A DNA stretch of 64,000 nucleotides from Nitrobacter sp047149785 (GTDB lineage: Bacteria > Pseudomonadota > Alphaproteobacteria > Rhizobiales > Xanthobacteraceae), in NCBI RefSeq assembly GCF_047149785.1, contig NZ_BAAGBE010000001.1, forward strand, positions 1,798,001 through 1,862,000, written 5' to 3'. The position numbers were made by a program, and so were the translations under genes. Positions 57,268 through 63,943 of the stretch are shown piece after piece; position 1 is the first letter of the stretch, and each line of letters starts with the position of its first letter. Under the pieces are notes generated by a model. The model worked only from the letters and a program-made list of their open reading frames with translations, made no database searches and had not been told where the DNA came from.

Positions 57268-57537
57268 CTATTCGATCGCGTCCCGGATCAGCGTCAGCAC
57301 CCCGCGTATGTTGTCAAAGCAATAGCCGGGCTCGGCATCGTTCCATATCCGCTGCAACTCGGCGTCCGTAGGGTTTTGCGCGAGCAATTCCTGCAGGAAG
57401 CGCTTGACGACCGCTTGATCCTGCTTGTTCGAACATCTCAGGGCCAGCGCAACCCACTCTTCCATCGTGGAGACTTCAGCGCTGCTGCCCTGATAGAAGC
57501 ATTCGACCACGTGGTCGAACTCGTCCGGAACCACCAT
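57268..57537 (-). CDS. Array protein A, copy 1 (cognate CdiI-like immunity candidate)
   Basis: 89 residues: MVVPDEFDHVVECFYQGSSA, EWVALALRCSNKQDQAVVKR, DAEPGYCFDNIRGVLTLIRD. SA/EPGY subtype. Being the first gene after the RNase A-like toxin (27 bases), it is the best candidate for the cognate immunity protein. A strong AAGGAGAGGTC ribosome site precedes the ATG, which would give the excess of immunity protein such pairs need. Confidence 0.78.
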   Translation of the reverse strand: MVVPDEFDHVVECFYQGSSAEVSTMEEWVALALRCSNKQDQAVVKRFLQELLAQNPTDAELQRIWNDAEPGYCFDNIRGVLTLIRDAIE

Positions 57538-57564
57538 GACCTCTCCTTGCTATTTGCGACGTTG

Positions 57565-58293
57565 CTATTTGCGACGTTCGTTTCTGGGATAGGCTGTTAT
57601 CACGCTGAAACCCCTGGCAGCGCGTGGATCGTGTACGATAGATACGCCGACCCCATAGGTGTCCCTCCGGTAAGGCACCTCATCGATGTCTCCCCTGAAA
57701 GCCTCGCGGCCGGTCTTGTAGCCAAAACGATATGTTACAAAGCTGTCTGCCGACTGTCCACTCGCCACGGCCTCGACTTGATCCCGATTCTGCTCAAGTG
57801 TCCGGTTAACGAAATCGTTTGCACTTTCCACGGAGTCGAAAGATCCGTCAGCCTTGCGGGCATATCTATATATGCCGGAATCACCACGATCAATCGTCGT
57901 GCTCGCCAGCAGTTCTTCATCCGTCTTGCCGACATGCTTGCGCAAGGCGTGGCCGCCTCGCGCTTCCTCCTCCCGCAGGTCGACCGGTCGCTTGTCCGGC
58001 AGGTTTTGCGCATACTGCTCATACGGGCGTATCCCATCAGGGGTGGCATCCGACAGAACACGCGGATCGTTGATGCCGCCGCCGCCATCCGTCCACTGCC
58101 CGCCGTCCGGATTGCCCGCCGGCACGCGCGGTTGGTCCGGGTTGAACTTGCGTTGAAGCGCGGGAAAGACGTCATGAGGATCGGTGCCGGGAATAAGAAA
58201 GCGCGCGGCGTCCGGCCGGATCCATCTGTAGGCATCGGGCCGCAGCCAGCGCGCGCGCTGCGCGGCTTCGAATACATTTTCATGACTTGCCAT
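57565..58293 (-). CDS. GTA-linked polymorphic toxin with CdiA-type RNase A domain
   Basis: 242 residues. Residues 1-71 match the other GTA toxin without gaps: WLRPDAYRWIRPDAARF (16-32), FPALQRKFNP (43-52), RVPAGNPDGGQWTDGG (56-71). The C-terminal domain (about 100-242) fits the bacterial CdiA-CT RNase A family: LREEEARGGHALRKHVGKTDEELL (His115, His120, Lys123), FDSVESANDFVNRTLEQN, and the final FSVITAYPRN (Thr233, Tyr235). Known members are tRNA/RNA-degrading contact toxins. There is no signal peptide or secretion domain. The ATG at 58293 overlaps the prohead protease stop as TGATG, so the toxin is translated with head proteins. Immunity-like genes follow. Confidence 0.85.
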   Translation of the reverse strand: MASHENVFEAAQRARWLRPDAYRWIRPDAARFLIPGTDPHDVFPALQRKFNPDQPRVPAGNPDGGQWTDGGGGINDPRVLSDATPDGIRPYEQYAQNLPDKRPVDLREEEARGGHALRKHVGKTDEELLASTTIDRGDSGIYRYARKADGSFDSVESANDFVNRTLEQNRDQVEAVASGQSADSFVTYRFGYKTGREAFRGDIDEVPYRRDTYGVGVSIVHDPRAARGFSVITAYPRNERRK

Positions 58294-58940
58294 CAACGTG
58301 CTCCCGCGATCTGCGCGCGCGCCGCGCCTTGCAGCGCCACGCGTCGTCCTTCCCTGCCGCGCAGCGACGCCACCACCGGGCGCGGGCGGAGCCGCGGCGC
58401 CGGTTCATCCGCGGCCTCCGTCATGCTCCGCCGGCCGCGCTCGGCCTGTGTCCGCACGCGCGAACGCGGCGACGGGGGCGTCGCCTGCTTCACCGCGCGG
58501 ACACGCGCTCCCGCCAGCAGCGGGAAGGTGACGATGGAAATTTCCCACAGGTCGACCTGGTAGAGTTTGCGCACCCGCGTTCGCGGCTCGATCCGGCCGC
58601 GCACGGTGCGATAGCCGATCGACAGCCCGTCGACCGCGCCGGCTTCGACCAGCGCCAGCAGTTCGCGCGCACGCGTCACGTCGGGGATCAATTTCCCCCG
58701 CGCCCACAGCCCGCGAAAATCCTCGCGCAGTTCGAGCCAGATGCCGACCGGCTCGGCGGGATCGTGCTGGAACAGCATCGGGACCTTGCGCAGGCCGCGC
58801 GCTTTAAGCGTCTGCGCGAACGCGCCGGGCATCACCATGTCGCGCGCCTGGTCGATCTCGCCGAACAGGCTGGCATAGCCTTCCACCGTGCCGTCGCCGG
58901 AAAACGACAGACGCGACACGGACGACAACGGGGCGTGCAT
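58293..58940 (-). CDS. Prohead maturation protease (RcGTA g4 homologue)
   Basis: 215 residues; the HK97-type S78 protease has His59 (LFQHDP), Ser107 (DGLSIGY) and Glu133 (LWEISIVTFP). It cleaves the N-terminal scaffold part of the capsid protein. After residue 150 the C terminus is Arg-rich and low-complexity. In RcGTA the capsid gene follows directly; here 3.9 kb of toxin and immunity genes intervene. The stop overlaps the toxin start. Confidence 0.92.
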   Translation of the reverse strand: MHAPLSSVSRLSFSGDGTVEGYASLFGEIDQARDMVMPGAFAQTLKARGLRKVPMLFQHDPAEPVGIWLELREDFRGLWARGKLIPDVTRARELLALVEAGAVDGLSIGYRTVRGRIEPRTRVRKLYQVDLWEISIVTFPLLAGARVRAVKQATPPSPRSRVRTQAERGRRSMTEAADEPAPRLRPRPVVASLRGREGRRVALQGAARAQIAGAR

Positions 58941-59038
58941 GATCGACCTCGCAAATGGCGGGGGGAACGGATTTTTCGAAATTCGAAACGGCGTGTCGTG
59001 CCCGCCGCGCGCCGCTTGCGGCGGACGCTACGTGGCGC

Positions 59039-59236
59039 TCAGCCCTTGCGGCTGCGTTTCGCCGGCTTGCGCCGTGTCTGAGCCTTGGCGCGGGGCGCGC
59101 GCGCCGCAGCCGCAGCCGGCGCCTTGCGCTGGGCTCGATCGAGATGCGCGAGGAATTCGCGGAACACCGTGAGGTGATCCCGCGATGTTTTTGTCTCAGT
59201 GCTGAACGAGCGCAGCATGCTGTGAAGGTTGTCCAT
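59039..59236 (-). CDS. Small basic protein between portal and protease genes
   Basis: 65 residues: an N-terminal helical part (MDNLHSMLRSFSTETKTSRD, FREFLAHLDRAQ) and a very basic Ala/Arg/Lys tail (ARAPRAKAQTRRKPAKRSRK). The ATG overlaps the stop of the preceding gene as TGATG. Family not recognised. The basic tail suggests nucleic-acid contact. Position matches the variable g3.5 region of RcGTA. Confidence 0.6.
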   Translation of the reverse strand: MDNLHSMLRSFSTETKTSRDHLTVFREFLAHLDRAQRKAPAAAAARAPRAKAQTRRKPAKRSRKG

Positions 59237-59448
59237 CAGTTCCGATCCTTGTCGAAGGTTACGGCGCGGCGGTGCGCCTTGCGATTGAACCGCTCCAGTT
59301 CACGGACGAAATCGTCGAAGCGACGCGAGGCCGCCGACAGTTCGCGCAACGCGAACAAAAGGCCGGCGCTGGCCGCGCTCGCCCACAGGAACAGCGCCAG
59401 ATGCGCGAGGTCGCCGCGCTCTGCGAAGATGCGGATGAGGTCGGACAT
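59236..59448 (-). CDS. Small membrane protein in the g3.5 position
   Basis: 70 residues with one hydrophobic segment (LALFLWASAASAGLLFALREL) and charged ends. It is in the place of RcGTA g3.5 between portal and protease and overlaps the next gene. Function unknown. The 118 bases upstream (59449-59566) carry a family-D-like repeat fragment (gaccggacgtgatccggcca). Confidence 0.62.
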   Translation of the reverse strand: MSDLIRIFAERGDLAHLALFLWASAASAGLLFALRELSAASRRFDDFVRELERFNRKAHRRAVTFDKDRN

Positions 59449-59566
59449 CGATTGAACCCATGGCGGGGCGTCATGACCGGACGTGATCCGGCCATCGTCT
59501 TCATCAAAGGAATTCGCAACAGGAACGCGCGGGGCAGGCCCGCACCCGAAACGGATCAGGACCCGA

Positions 59567-60043
59567 CTACGGATCGGGAAACGTCTCCGGCGGCAGATCG
59601 CTGCTTGCGATCCATTCGATACCGGTTGGCAACTTGCCGTCGGTCTCGATGAATTCCTTCACCGCTTTCCAGGCAACAGGAAACGGCACGAACAGCCCCA
59701 CCGACAACGGTGTGCCATGCAGGGACCGCACGAATTCGCCGAGACGGCTAAGATCGACTTTGGAATAGAAGATCTGCTTGCGCTGGATACGGCCATCCCA
59801 TTCGTCGTATTGCAAATAGACGCCAAGGTCGCGATTACCGGTCATGTCGAGATTGACCGTAACCTGGTCATGACGAGCCAAGTTATCGGTGCCGTACAGA
59901 CCTTCTGCACTCAGTCCCCAACTATCGTTACCTCCGGCATACGACCATTCGTGCCCCTTCGGAGCGAGAAAGAAACGCGCAAGCTCACCCGATGAAGGCC
60001 AATCGCTCGCGCGCTTGGAATCGAAATAGATACGTTTTTTCAT
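59567..60043 (-). CDS. Imm1-like immunity protein (orphan)
   Basis: 158 residues. The C-terminal half follows the Imm1 pattern: GVYLQYDEWDGRIQRKQIFY, LSVGLFVPFPVAWKAVKEFI and a final ETDGKLPTGIEWIASSDLP (aromatic-Phe, G-x-x-P-x-x-x-x-W). Imm1 proteins neutralise deaminase-type polymorphic toxins. The gene starts nine bases after a deaminase-like relic, so it seems to have outlived its toxin. AT content is higher than in the structural genes. Confidence 0.6.
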   Translation of the reverse strand: MKKRIYFDSKRASDWPSSGELARFFLAPKGHEWSYAGGNDSWGLSAEGLYGTDNLARHDQVTVNLDMTGNRDLGVYLQYDEWDGRIQRKQIFYSKVDLSRLGEFVRSLHGTPLSVGLFVPFPVAWKAVKEFIETDGKLPTGIEWIASSDLPPETFPDP

Positions 60044-60052
60044 CTGGAGTGC

Positions 60053-60283
60053 CTATTCAAGCCAATGGCCATTCCGCACCGTACTTCTCGCACCATTCGC
60101 GGTATTTATGAATGTCACAGTCGGATCAGCCGCCCCATATCCCGGTGATCCGGAGTTCACCCCGAAATACAACTTTCCATCGATCTCGGCAGCCGTGCCG
60201 TTCTCCGGCCGCCATATCGGCTCGCCGAAAAGATTGGGCTCGAACGACCGCATGATGCGAGCACCAGGCGAGTTGAGCGCGCC
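60053..60283 (-). pseudogene. Relic of a deaminase-type toxin with internal deletion
   Basis: A short frame (66 residues from ATG at 60253) reads EIDGKLYFGVNSGSPGYGAA and then at once DPTVTFINTANGARSTVRNGHW. In BURPS668_1122-type deaminase toxins, as I remember the family, the first segment lies before and the second after the HAE and CxxC zinc-binding core, so about 100 central residues appear to be missing. The frame is continuous with the portal gene except for the portal TAG stop. Identification from memory of the family; catalytic residues are absent. Confidence 0.5.
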
Positions 60284-61459
60284 CTACTCCAGCCGGTCGC
60301 CGCCCTCGATCGGCGCGTAGCCGACGGCCTCGCGCTTCTCGTTGAGGGTGAGAAACGCCGCGTTGCTGACGCGTTCCCACAATGCTGCGCGATCGGCGGC
60401 GAGCGCATCGATCTTGTCGGCGTCCACGACGATGCGGATGCTCTCGCCGAACTGCGGCGACAGCCACTGAGCGAACGAATTGCCGAGGCGCGAGGCCAGC
60501 GGCAGCACGGTCTGGCGGAAGAAGCAGCGGTTGGCTTCCTGGAAATTCGCGTAGGTGTTGTCGCCGGGAATGCCGAGCACCATCGGCGGCACGCCGAAGG
60601 CGAGCGCGATCTCACGCGCGGCGGTGTGCTTGGCCTCCAGGAAATCCATGTCCTTCGGCGTCAGCGACATCGCCTTCCAGTCGAGCCCGCCTTCGAGCAG
60701 CAGCGGCCGGCCCGCGTTCACCGCACCCTGATAGGTATCGGTGAGTTCGCGCTTCAGCCGGTCGAACTGCGAATCCGACAGCACCGCGCCCTCCGGCCCT
60801 GAATAGACCAGCGCGCCGGAGGGACGCGCGGCGTTGTCGAGCAGCGCCTTATTCCAGGCCGAGCCGGCGTTGTGAGTGTCGATGGCGACCGCCGCCGGCT
60901 CGATCGGCGCGAGACCATAATGATCGTCGAGCGGATGGAAGAATGTCAGGTGCAGGATCGGCGGCACCGCGGATGACGCCTGAACGAAACGGATGCTGCG
61001 ACCGCCGACCGCGTATTCATAGGCCTCCGCCCAACCATCGGCGCCGGGCGCCACCTTCATGCGATCGGGCCGCAACGCGTAAAGCTCGCGCACGCCGCCG
61101 TCGAGCGCGACCGCCTCGACATACGCATTGCCGGACAGCAGAAGATGCGACACCAGCATTTCGAGGAACGCGCCGCCGTCCTGCCGCGCGTTCGGCCGCG
61201 ACAGCAGCAGCGAGAGCGGATGCGCCTCGCGCTCCTGCGCGCCCTCGAACACGAGGTAGCTGCACGAGGCCACGTTCTCCGCGATAAGCCGCACCGCGCG
61301 ATGCACGATGGCGTTGTTGAGATAGCCCTCGCGCGCCAGCGCCGCATAGTCGCGCGGCGTCCACCGCGCGCGGCCGCCGCTCTCGAAAGCGAGCAGCTTC
61401 GCCGTGCGGCTGGCTTTTGTTTCGGGCGGGGCGAACATGTTTTTCAGGCGCAGGCGCAT
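60284..61459 (-). CDS. Portal protein (RcGTA g3 homologue)
   Basis: 391 residues from the ATG at 61459, which has AAGGA nine bases upstream (an ATG at 61492 is the alternative). HK97-type portal signatures: DYAALAREGYLNNAIVHRAV, ENVASCSYLVFEG, FLEMLVSHLLLSGNAYVE, KHTAAREIALAFGVPPMVLG and DNTYANFQEANRCFFRQTVLP. It forms the DNA-entry ring at the capsid vertex. It ends TAG at 60284, with a toxin relic in frame immediately beyond. Confidence 0.93.
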   Translation of the reverse strand: MRLRLKNMFAPPETKASRTAKLLAFESGGRARWTPRDYAALAREGYLNNAIVHRAVRLIAENVASCSYLVFEGAQEREAHPLSLLLSRPNARQDGGAFLEMLVSHLLLSGNAYVEAVALDGGVRELYALRPDRMKVAPGADGWAEAYEYAVGGRSIRFVQASSAVPPILHLTFFHPLDDHYGLAPIEPAAVAIDTHNAGSAWNKALLDNAARPSGALVYSGPEGAVLSDSQFDRLKRELTDTYQGAVNAGRPLLLEGGLDWKAMSLTPKDMDFLEAKHTAAREIALAFGVPPMVLGIPGDNTYANFQEANRCFFRQTVLPLASRLGNSFAQWLSPQFGESIRIVVDADKIDALAADRAALWERVSNAAFLTLNEKREAVGYAPIEGGDRLE

Positions 61460-61496
61460 CGCAAAATGTCCTTCATCGTCGAACTGCGTCACAATA

Positions 61497-61535
61497 AGAG
61501 ATTGTCATTGCCGGGCTTGACCCGGCAATCCATCA
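61497..61535. repeat. Interspersed repeat, family D, copy 2
   Basis: Core ttgccgggcttgacccggcaa, a perfect inverted repeat, lies in the gap between the divergent portal and GIY-YIG genes, eight bases before the latter. Confidence 0.75.
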
Positions 61536-61542
61536 TTGTCGC

Positions 61543-61830
61543 ATGAACTACTGGGTCTATATTCTCGCGAGCGCGCCTGGAGGAACGCTATATGTAGGCG
61601 TGACGAACAATCTCGTTCGTCGCATTCATGAACACCGCGAGGGAGTGGCTGACGGGTTCACACGCAAATACGACGTGAAGCGACTCGTCTATTTTGAGGC
61701 TCACGACACTGTCATGGCAGCAATTCAGCGTGAAAAGAACATCAAGCACTGGCCGCGCGAATGGAAGATCGATCTGGTCGTTAGAGACAATTCCACTTGG
61801 CGCGATCCTTACGAAGATATCGCCCGATAG
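61543..61830 (+). CDS. GIY-YIG nuclease-domain protein inserted between terminase and portal genes
   Basis: 95 residues of stand-alone GIY-YIG type: WVYILASAPGGTLYVGVTNN (the GIY and YIG equivalents are VYI and YVG), RRIHEHREG, FTRKYDVKRLVYFE and AIQREKNIKHWPREWK. Such COG2827-type proteins are common in this bacterial group. It runs against the GTA genes and is flanked by family-D repeats, so it is an insertion, not a structural gene. Whether it cuts DNA is unknown. Confidence 0.85.
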   Translation: MNYWVYILASAPGGTLYVGVTNNLVRRIHEHREGVADGFTRKYDVKRLVYFEAHDTVMAAIQREKNIKHWPREWKIDLVVRDNSTWRDPYEDIAR

Positions 61831-61881
61831 AATGTTGGCGCGTCACGGCCAAGCTTGATCTAGCCCCCCACCCTTCTTGAA

Positions 61882-61930
61882 AAAGATGGACCCGCGGGTC
61901 AAGCCCGCGGGTGACGCCGAATACGCCGAG
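61882..61930. repeat. Interspersed repeat, family D, copy 3
   Basis: Core gacccgcgggtcaagcccgcgggtgac with an inverted repeat (cccgcggg). It lies between the convergent GIY-YIG and large-terminase genes. Confidence 0.65.
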
Positions 61931-61938
61931 CGACTGAG

Positions 61939-63309
61939 TCACAATCCCCTCACCCGCGGCTGGGTGCGCGGCGCCAGCGCCAGCGACGTCACCGCCCACA
62001 CCAGCGCATCGAGCCGGTCCGGCGAGCGTCCCGACGACAGGCCCGACAAAGCGAAGTCGCACATCTCGTCTTCCAGCGCGGCGAAGCTGCCGGCGTGACG
62101 AACGCGGCCCTGCTCATAGAGCGTCGCCACCGGTTCGGCGCGCAGCCACTTGCCGCGCGTCGCGCGCACCGGGATGACGGGCACCGCAGCATCCACTTCC
62201 GCAATCACGGACTTCACCATGTCGCCGCCCTGGTTGACTTCCGCCACCAGCGCATCCGCTTCGCACCGACGCCACAGCGCGATCGCCTTCGCCGCCCACA
62301 GCGCCGGCGTCGCGCCCGCCACCGTTTCGTCGGCGATCACATAAACGATGCCGCCCTCCGCCAGCCCCGCCGCGACGATGCCGCAGGCGTCGGCGCGCTT
62401 GCCGGAAGTCGCCGGCGGATCGACCGCGACCACGACGCGCTGCAACGGCGGCGCCTCGCGCACGCGACACCTCTCAAGCAACGCGCGCGACCACAGCGCG
62501 TCGGGACGATCCTCGATGATCTCGCCGTCAAGCTCCTGACGTCCCAGCCGCGTTCCGGCGTAGCGCGCCATCACGCCTTGCAGAAAGGTCGGCGCCAGGT
62601 TGAAGGCGTTGGCCCGCGTCGGCGCACGCGTGACCACGCTCGCCGCATCATTCATCAGGCGTTTCAGAAGCGCGGTCGGCCGCGGCGTCGTCGTAATCAA
62701 CTGACGCGGCTGCGATCCGAGCCGCAAGCCGAACTGCAGCATGTCGAACGCGGCCTCCGCGTAGCGCCATTTCGCCATCTCGTCGGACCAGGCGCAGCCG
62801 AATTGCGGTCCGCGCAGGCTTTCGGGATCCTCAGCGGAAAATGCCTGTGCCACCGCGCCGTTATTCCATTCCAGCCGCTTGCGCGAGGGCGACCACGACG
62901 GCCGCTCGTGGGCGGCATGAACCGCGAGCAGACCGGAGACGCCTTCGATCATCACCTCGCGCGCGTCGTGTTCGGTCTCGCCGACCAGCGCGATGCGCGA
63001 CACCGCCTCGCTCGCGAACGGCGGCAGGCCGAGCGCCTGCGCGCGAATCCATTCGGCCCCGGCGCGGGTCTTGCCGGCGCCGCGGCCGCCGATCATCAGC
63101 CAGATCAGCCAGGGCGCGCCATTCGGCGCGCGTTCCGGCGGCCGCTGATGGTCGTGCGCGAAGATATCCCATTGCCGGGCGAGAAACCCAAGTTCCGCCT
63201 CACTCATGCTCTCCAGCAGCAGTTGCCGCTGGCGCGGCGACCACCTGCTCCAGTCGGCGCGAAAGCGCGCGCCGGAGCTCGTCGAGATCGCGGGGCACGG
63301 CGTCGTCAT
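61939..63309 (-). CDS. Large terminase subunit (RcGTA g2 homologue)
   Basis: 456 residues. ATPase Walker A GGRGAGKT (about 74-81) with WLIWLM before it, Walker B region FGCAWSDEMAKW, and the nuclease domain starting VVVAVDPPATSGKRADACGIV with EVNQGGDMV and DALVWAVTSL. It packages DNA into GTA or phage heads. The N-terminal WSPRQRQLLLESMSEAELGFLARQW aligns with relatives, so the start is placed at 63309, although this overlaps the upstream gene by 110 bases; an ATG at 63207 is the alternative. Confidence 0.93.
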   Translation of the reverse strand: MTTPCPAISTSSGARFRADWSRWSPRQRQLLLESMSEAELGFLARQWDIFAHDHQRPPERAPNGAPWLIWLMIGGRGAGKTRAGAEWIRAQALGLPPFASEAVSRIALVGETEHDAREVMIEGVSGLLAVHAAHERPSWSPSRKRLEWNNGAVAQAFSAEDPESLRGPQFGCAWSDEMAKWRYAEAAFDMLQFGLRLGSQPRQLITTTPRPTALLKRLMNDAASVVTRAPTRANAFNLAPTFLQGVMARYAGTRLGRQELDGEIIEDRPDALWSRALLERCRVREAPPLQRVVVAVDPPATSGKRADACGIVAAGLAEGGIVYVIADETVAGATPALWAAKAIALWRRCEADALVAEVNQGGDMVKSVIAEVDAAVPVIPVRATRGKWLRAEPVATLYEQGRVRHAGSFAALEDEMCDFALSGLSSGRSPDRLDALVWAVTSLALAPRTQPRVRGL

Positions 63310-63943
63310 CGGCTGGCTTCACCTTCTCCTCACCGGCGCGCAGCCGCGTCACCTCGCCGAGCGTGCGCGCCAGACTCGCAAGCGTGCGCGCGCGGCGTTC
63401 CGCCTCGGTGCGCTGCTGCGGCTTCACATGACTACCGCCGACGATGACCTCGATCAGCGACAGTTCGCGCTCGATCGCGCGCGTCACCCGTTCGATCAGC
63501 ACCGCGCCGCTCGCGGGCGGCGGATCGTCGATCCGCTCCACCGCCGTGCGCTTGACGCGCGGGCTCGGTTCATCCTTGCGCCGGACGGCCGCGCGCCGCG
63601 CGCGCTGCCCGTTCAATCGGAGCTTTGCAGCCTCGTCACGGTCATCGACGGCAACAGGACCATCACCGACGTGCCGCGTCGTGGCGGCCATGGTCGCCTT
63701 GCGCGCGGCTACCGCTGCCTGTGTTTTGCGCGACCGCGTTCGCGCGGCCTTCGATCTGACAGATCGCGGCTCCGCATCGGCTGAAACCGCTTTCGTCTGC
63801 GCGTCAGGTTTAGCCGTCCGCGGCTTCGATTTCGACGCCGGCGCGAGAGCCTTTCCAGACTTCGTCATCGCCAAATTTACGCGCGACGCAACTCGCGCTG
63901 CCGCCGGCTTCCGTGCCGGTCTGGCGGTTCGCGTCACACCCAT
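63200..63943 (-). CDS. Putative small terminase subunit (RcGTA g1-like) with long basic N terminus
   Basis: 247 residues from the ATG at 63943; a TTG at 63967 is possible. The last 90 residues (VLIERVTRAIERELSLIEVI, RTEAERRARTLASLARTLGEV, RDLDELRRALSRRLEQV) are helical and like the small terminase encoded before g2 in GTA clusters. The first 140 residues are low-complexity and very rich in Arg, Lys and Ala (for example RSVRSKAARTRSRKTQAAVAA), like histone H1-type tails, and about double the expected size. Terminase role is inferred from position and the C terminus. Confidence 0.65.
   Translation of the reverse strand: MGVTRTARPARKPAAARVASRVNLAMTKSGKALAPASKSKPRTAKPDAQTKAVSADAEPRSVRSKAARTRSRKTQAAVAARKATMAATTRHVGDGPVAVDDRDEAAKLRLNGQRARRAAVRRKDEPSPRVKRTAVERIDDPPPASGAVLIERVTRAIERELSLIEVIVGGSHVKPQQRTEAERRARTLASLARTLGEVTRLRAGEEKVKPADDDAVPRDLDELRRALSRRLEQVVAAPAATAAGEHE

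Larger units (their letters stand above)
54993..57537 (-). repeat. Tandem array of four ~630-bp immunity-gene units (A/B pairs)
   Basis: Starts of the A genes lie at 57537, 56908, 56199 and 55568, giving periods of 629, 709 and 631 bases; B genes follow at 57192, (relic at 56578), 55851 and 55223. Spacers are repeated as well: gacctctccttgctatttgc before A and attcattccggggaaatgct before B. Unit 2 has lost the body of its B gene and carries a divergent B' instead, which explains the longer period. The array follows the RNase A-like toxin gene on the same strand. Confidence 0.9.

Noticed and set aside
54993..57537. CRISPR array
   Set aside because: The repeated units are ~630-bp coding modules, not 25-40-bp repeats with unique spacers.
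57019..58563. A 514-residue plus-strand frame across the immunity array, toxin and protease genes
   Set aside because: It crosses several well-supported minus-strand genes and repeats the same antisense peptide seen at the other array units.
61543..61830. Homing endonuclease inside an intron or intein
   Set aside because: The terminase and portal genes on either side are complete and no intron or intein boundaries are seen.
38178..63943. Ordinary integrated temperate prophage
   Set aside because: No integrase, repressor, replication genes or att repeats; gene order matches RcGTA-type clusters and repeats have accumulated. A prophage remnant cannot be fully excluded because the right edge lies outside the window.
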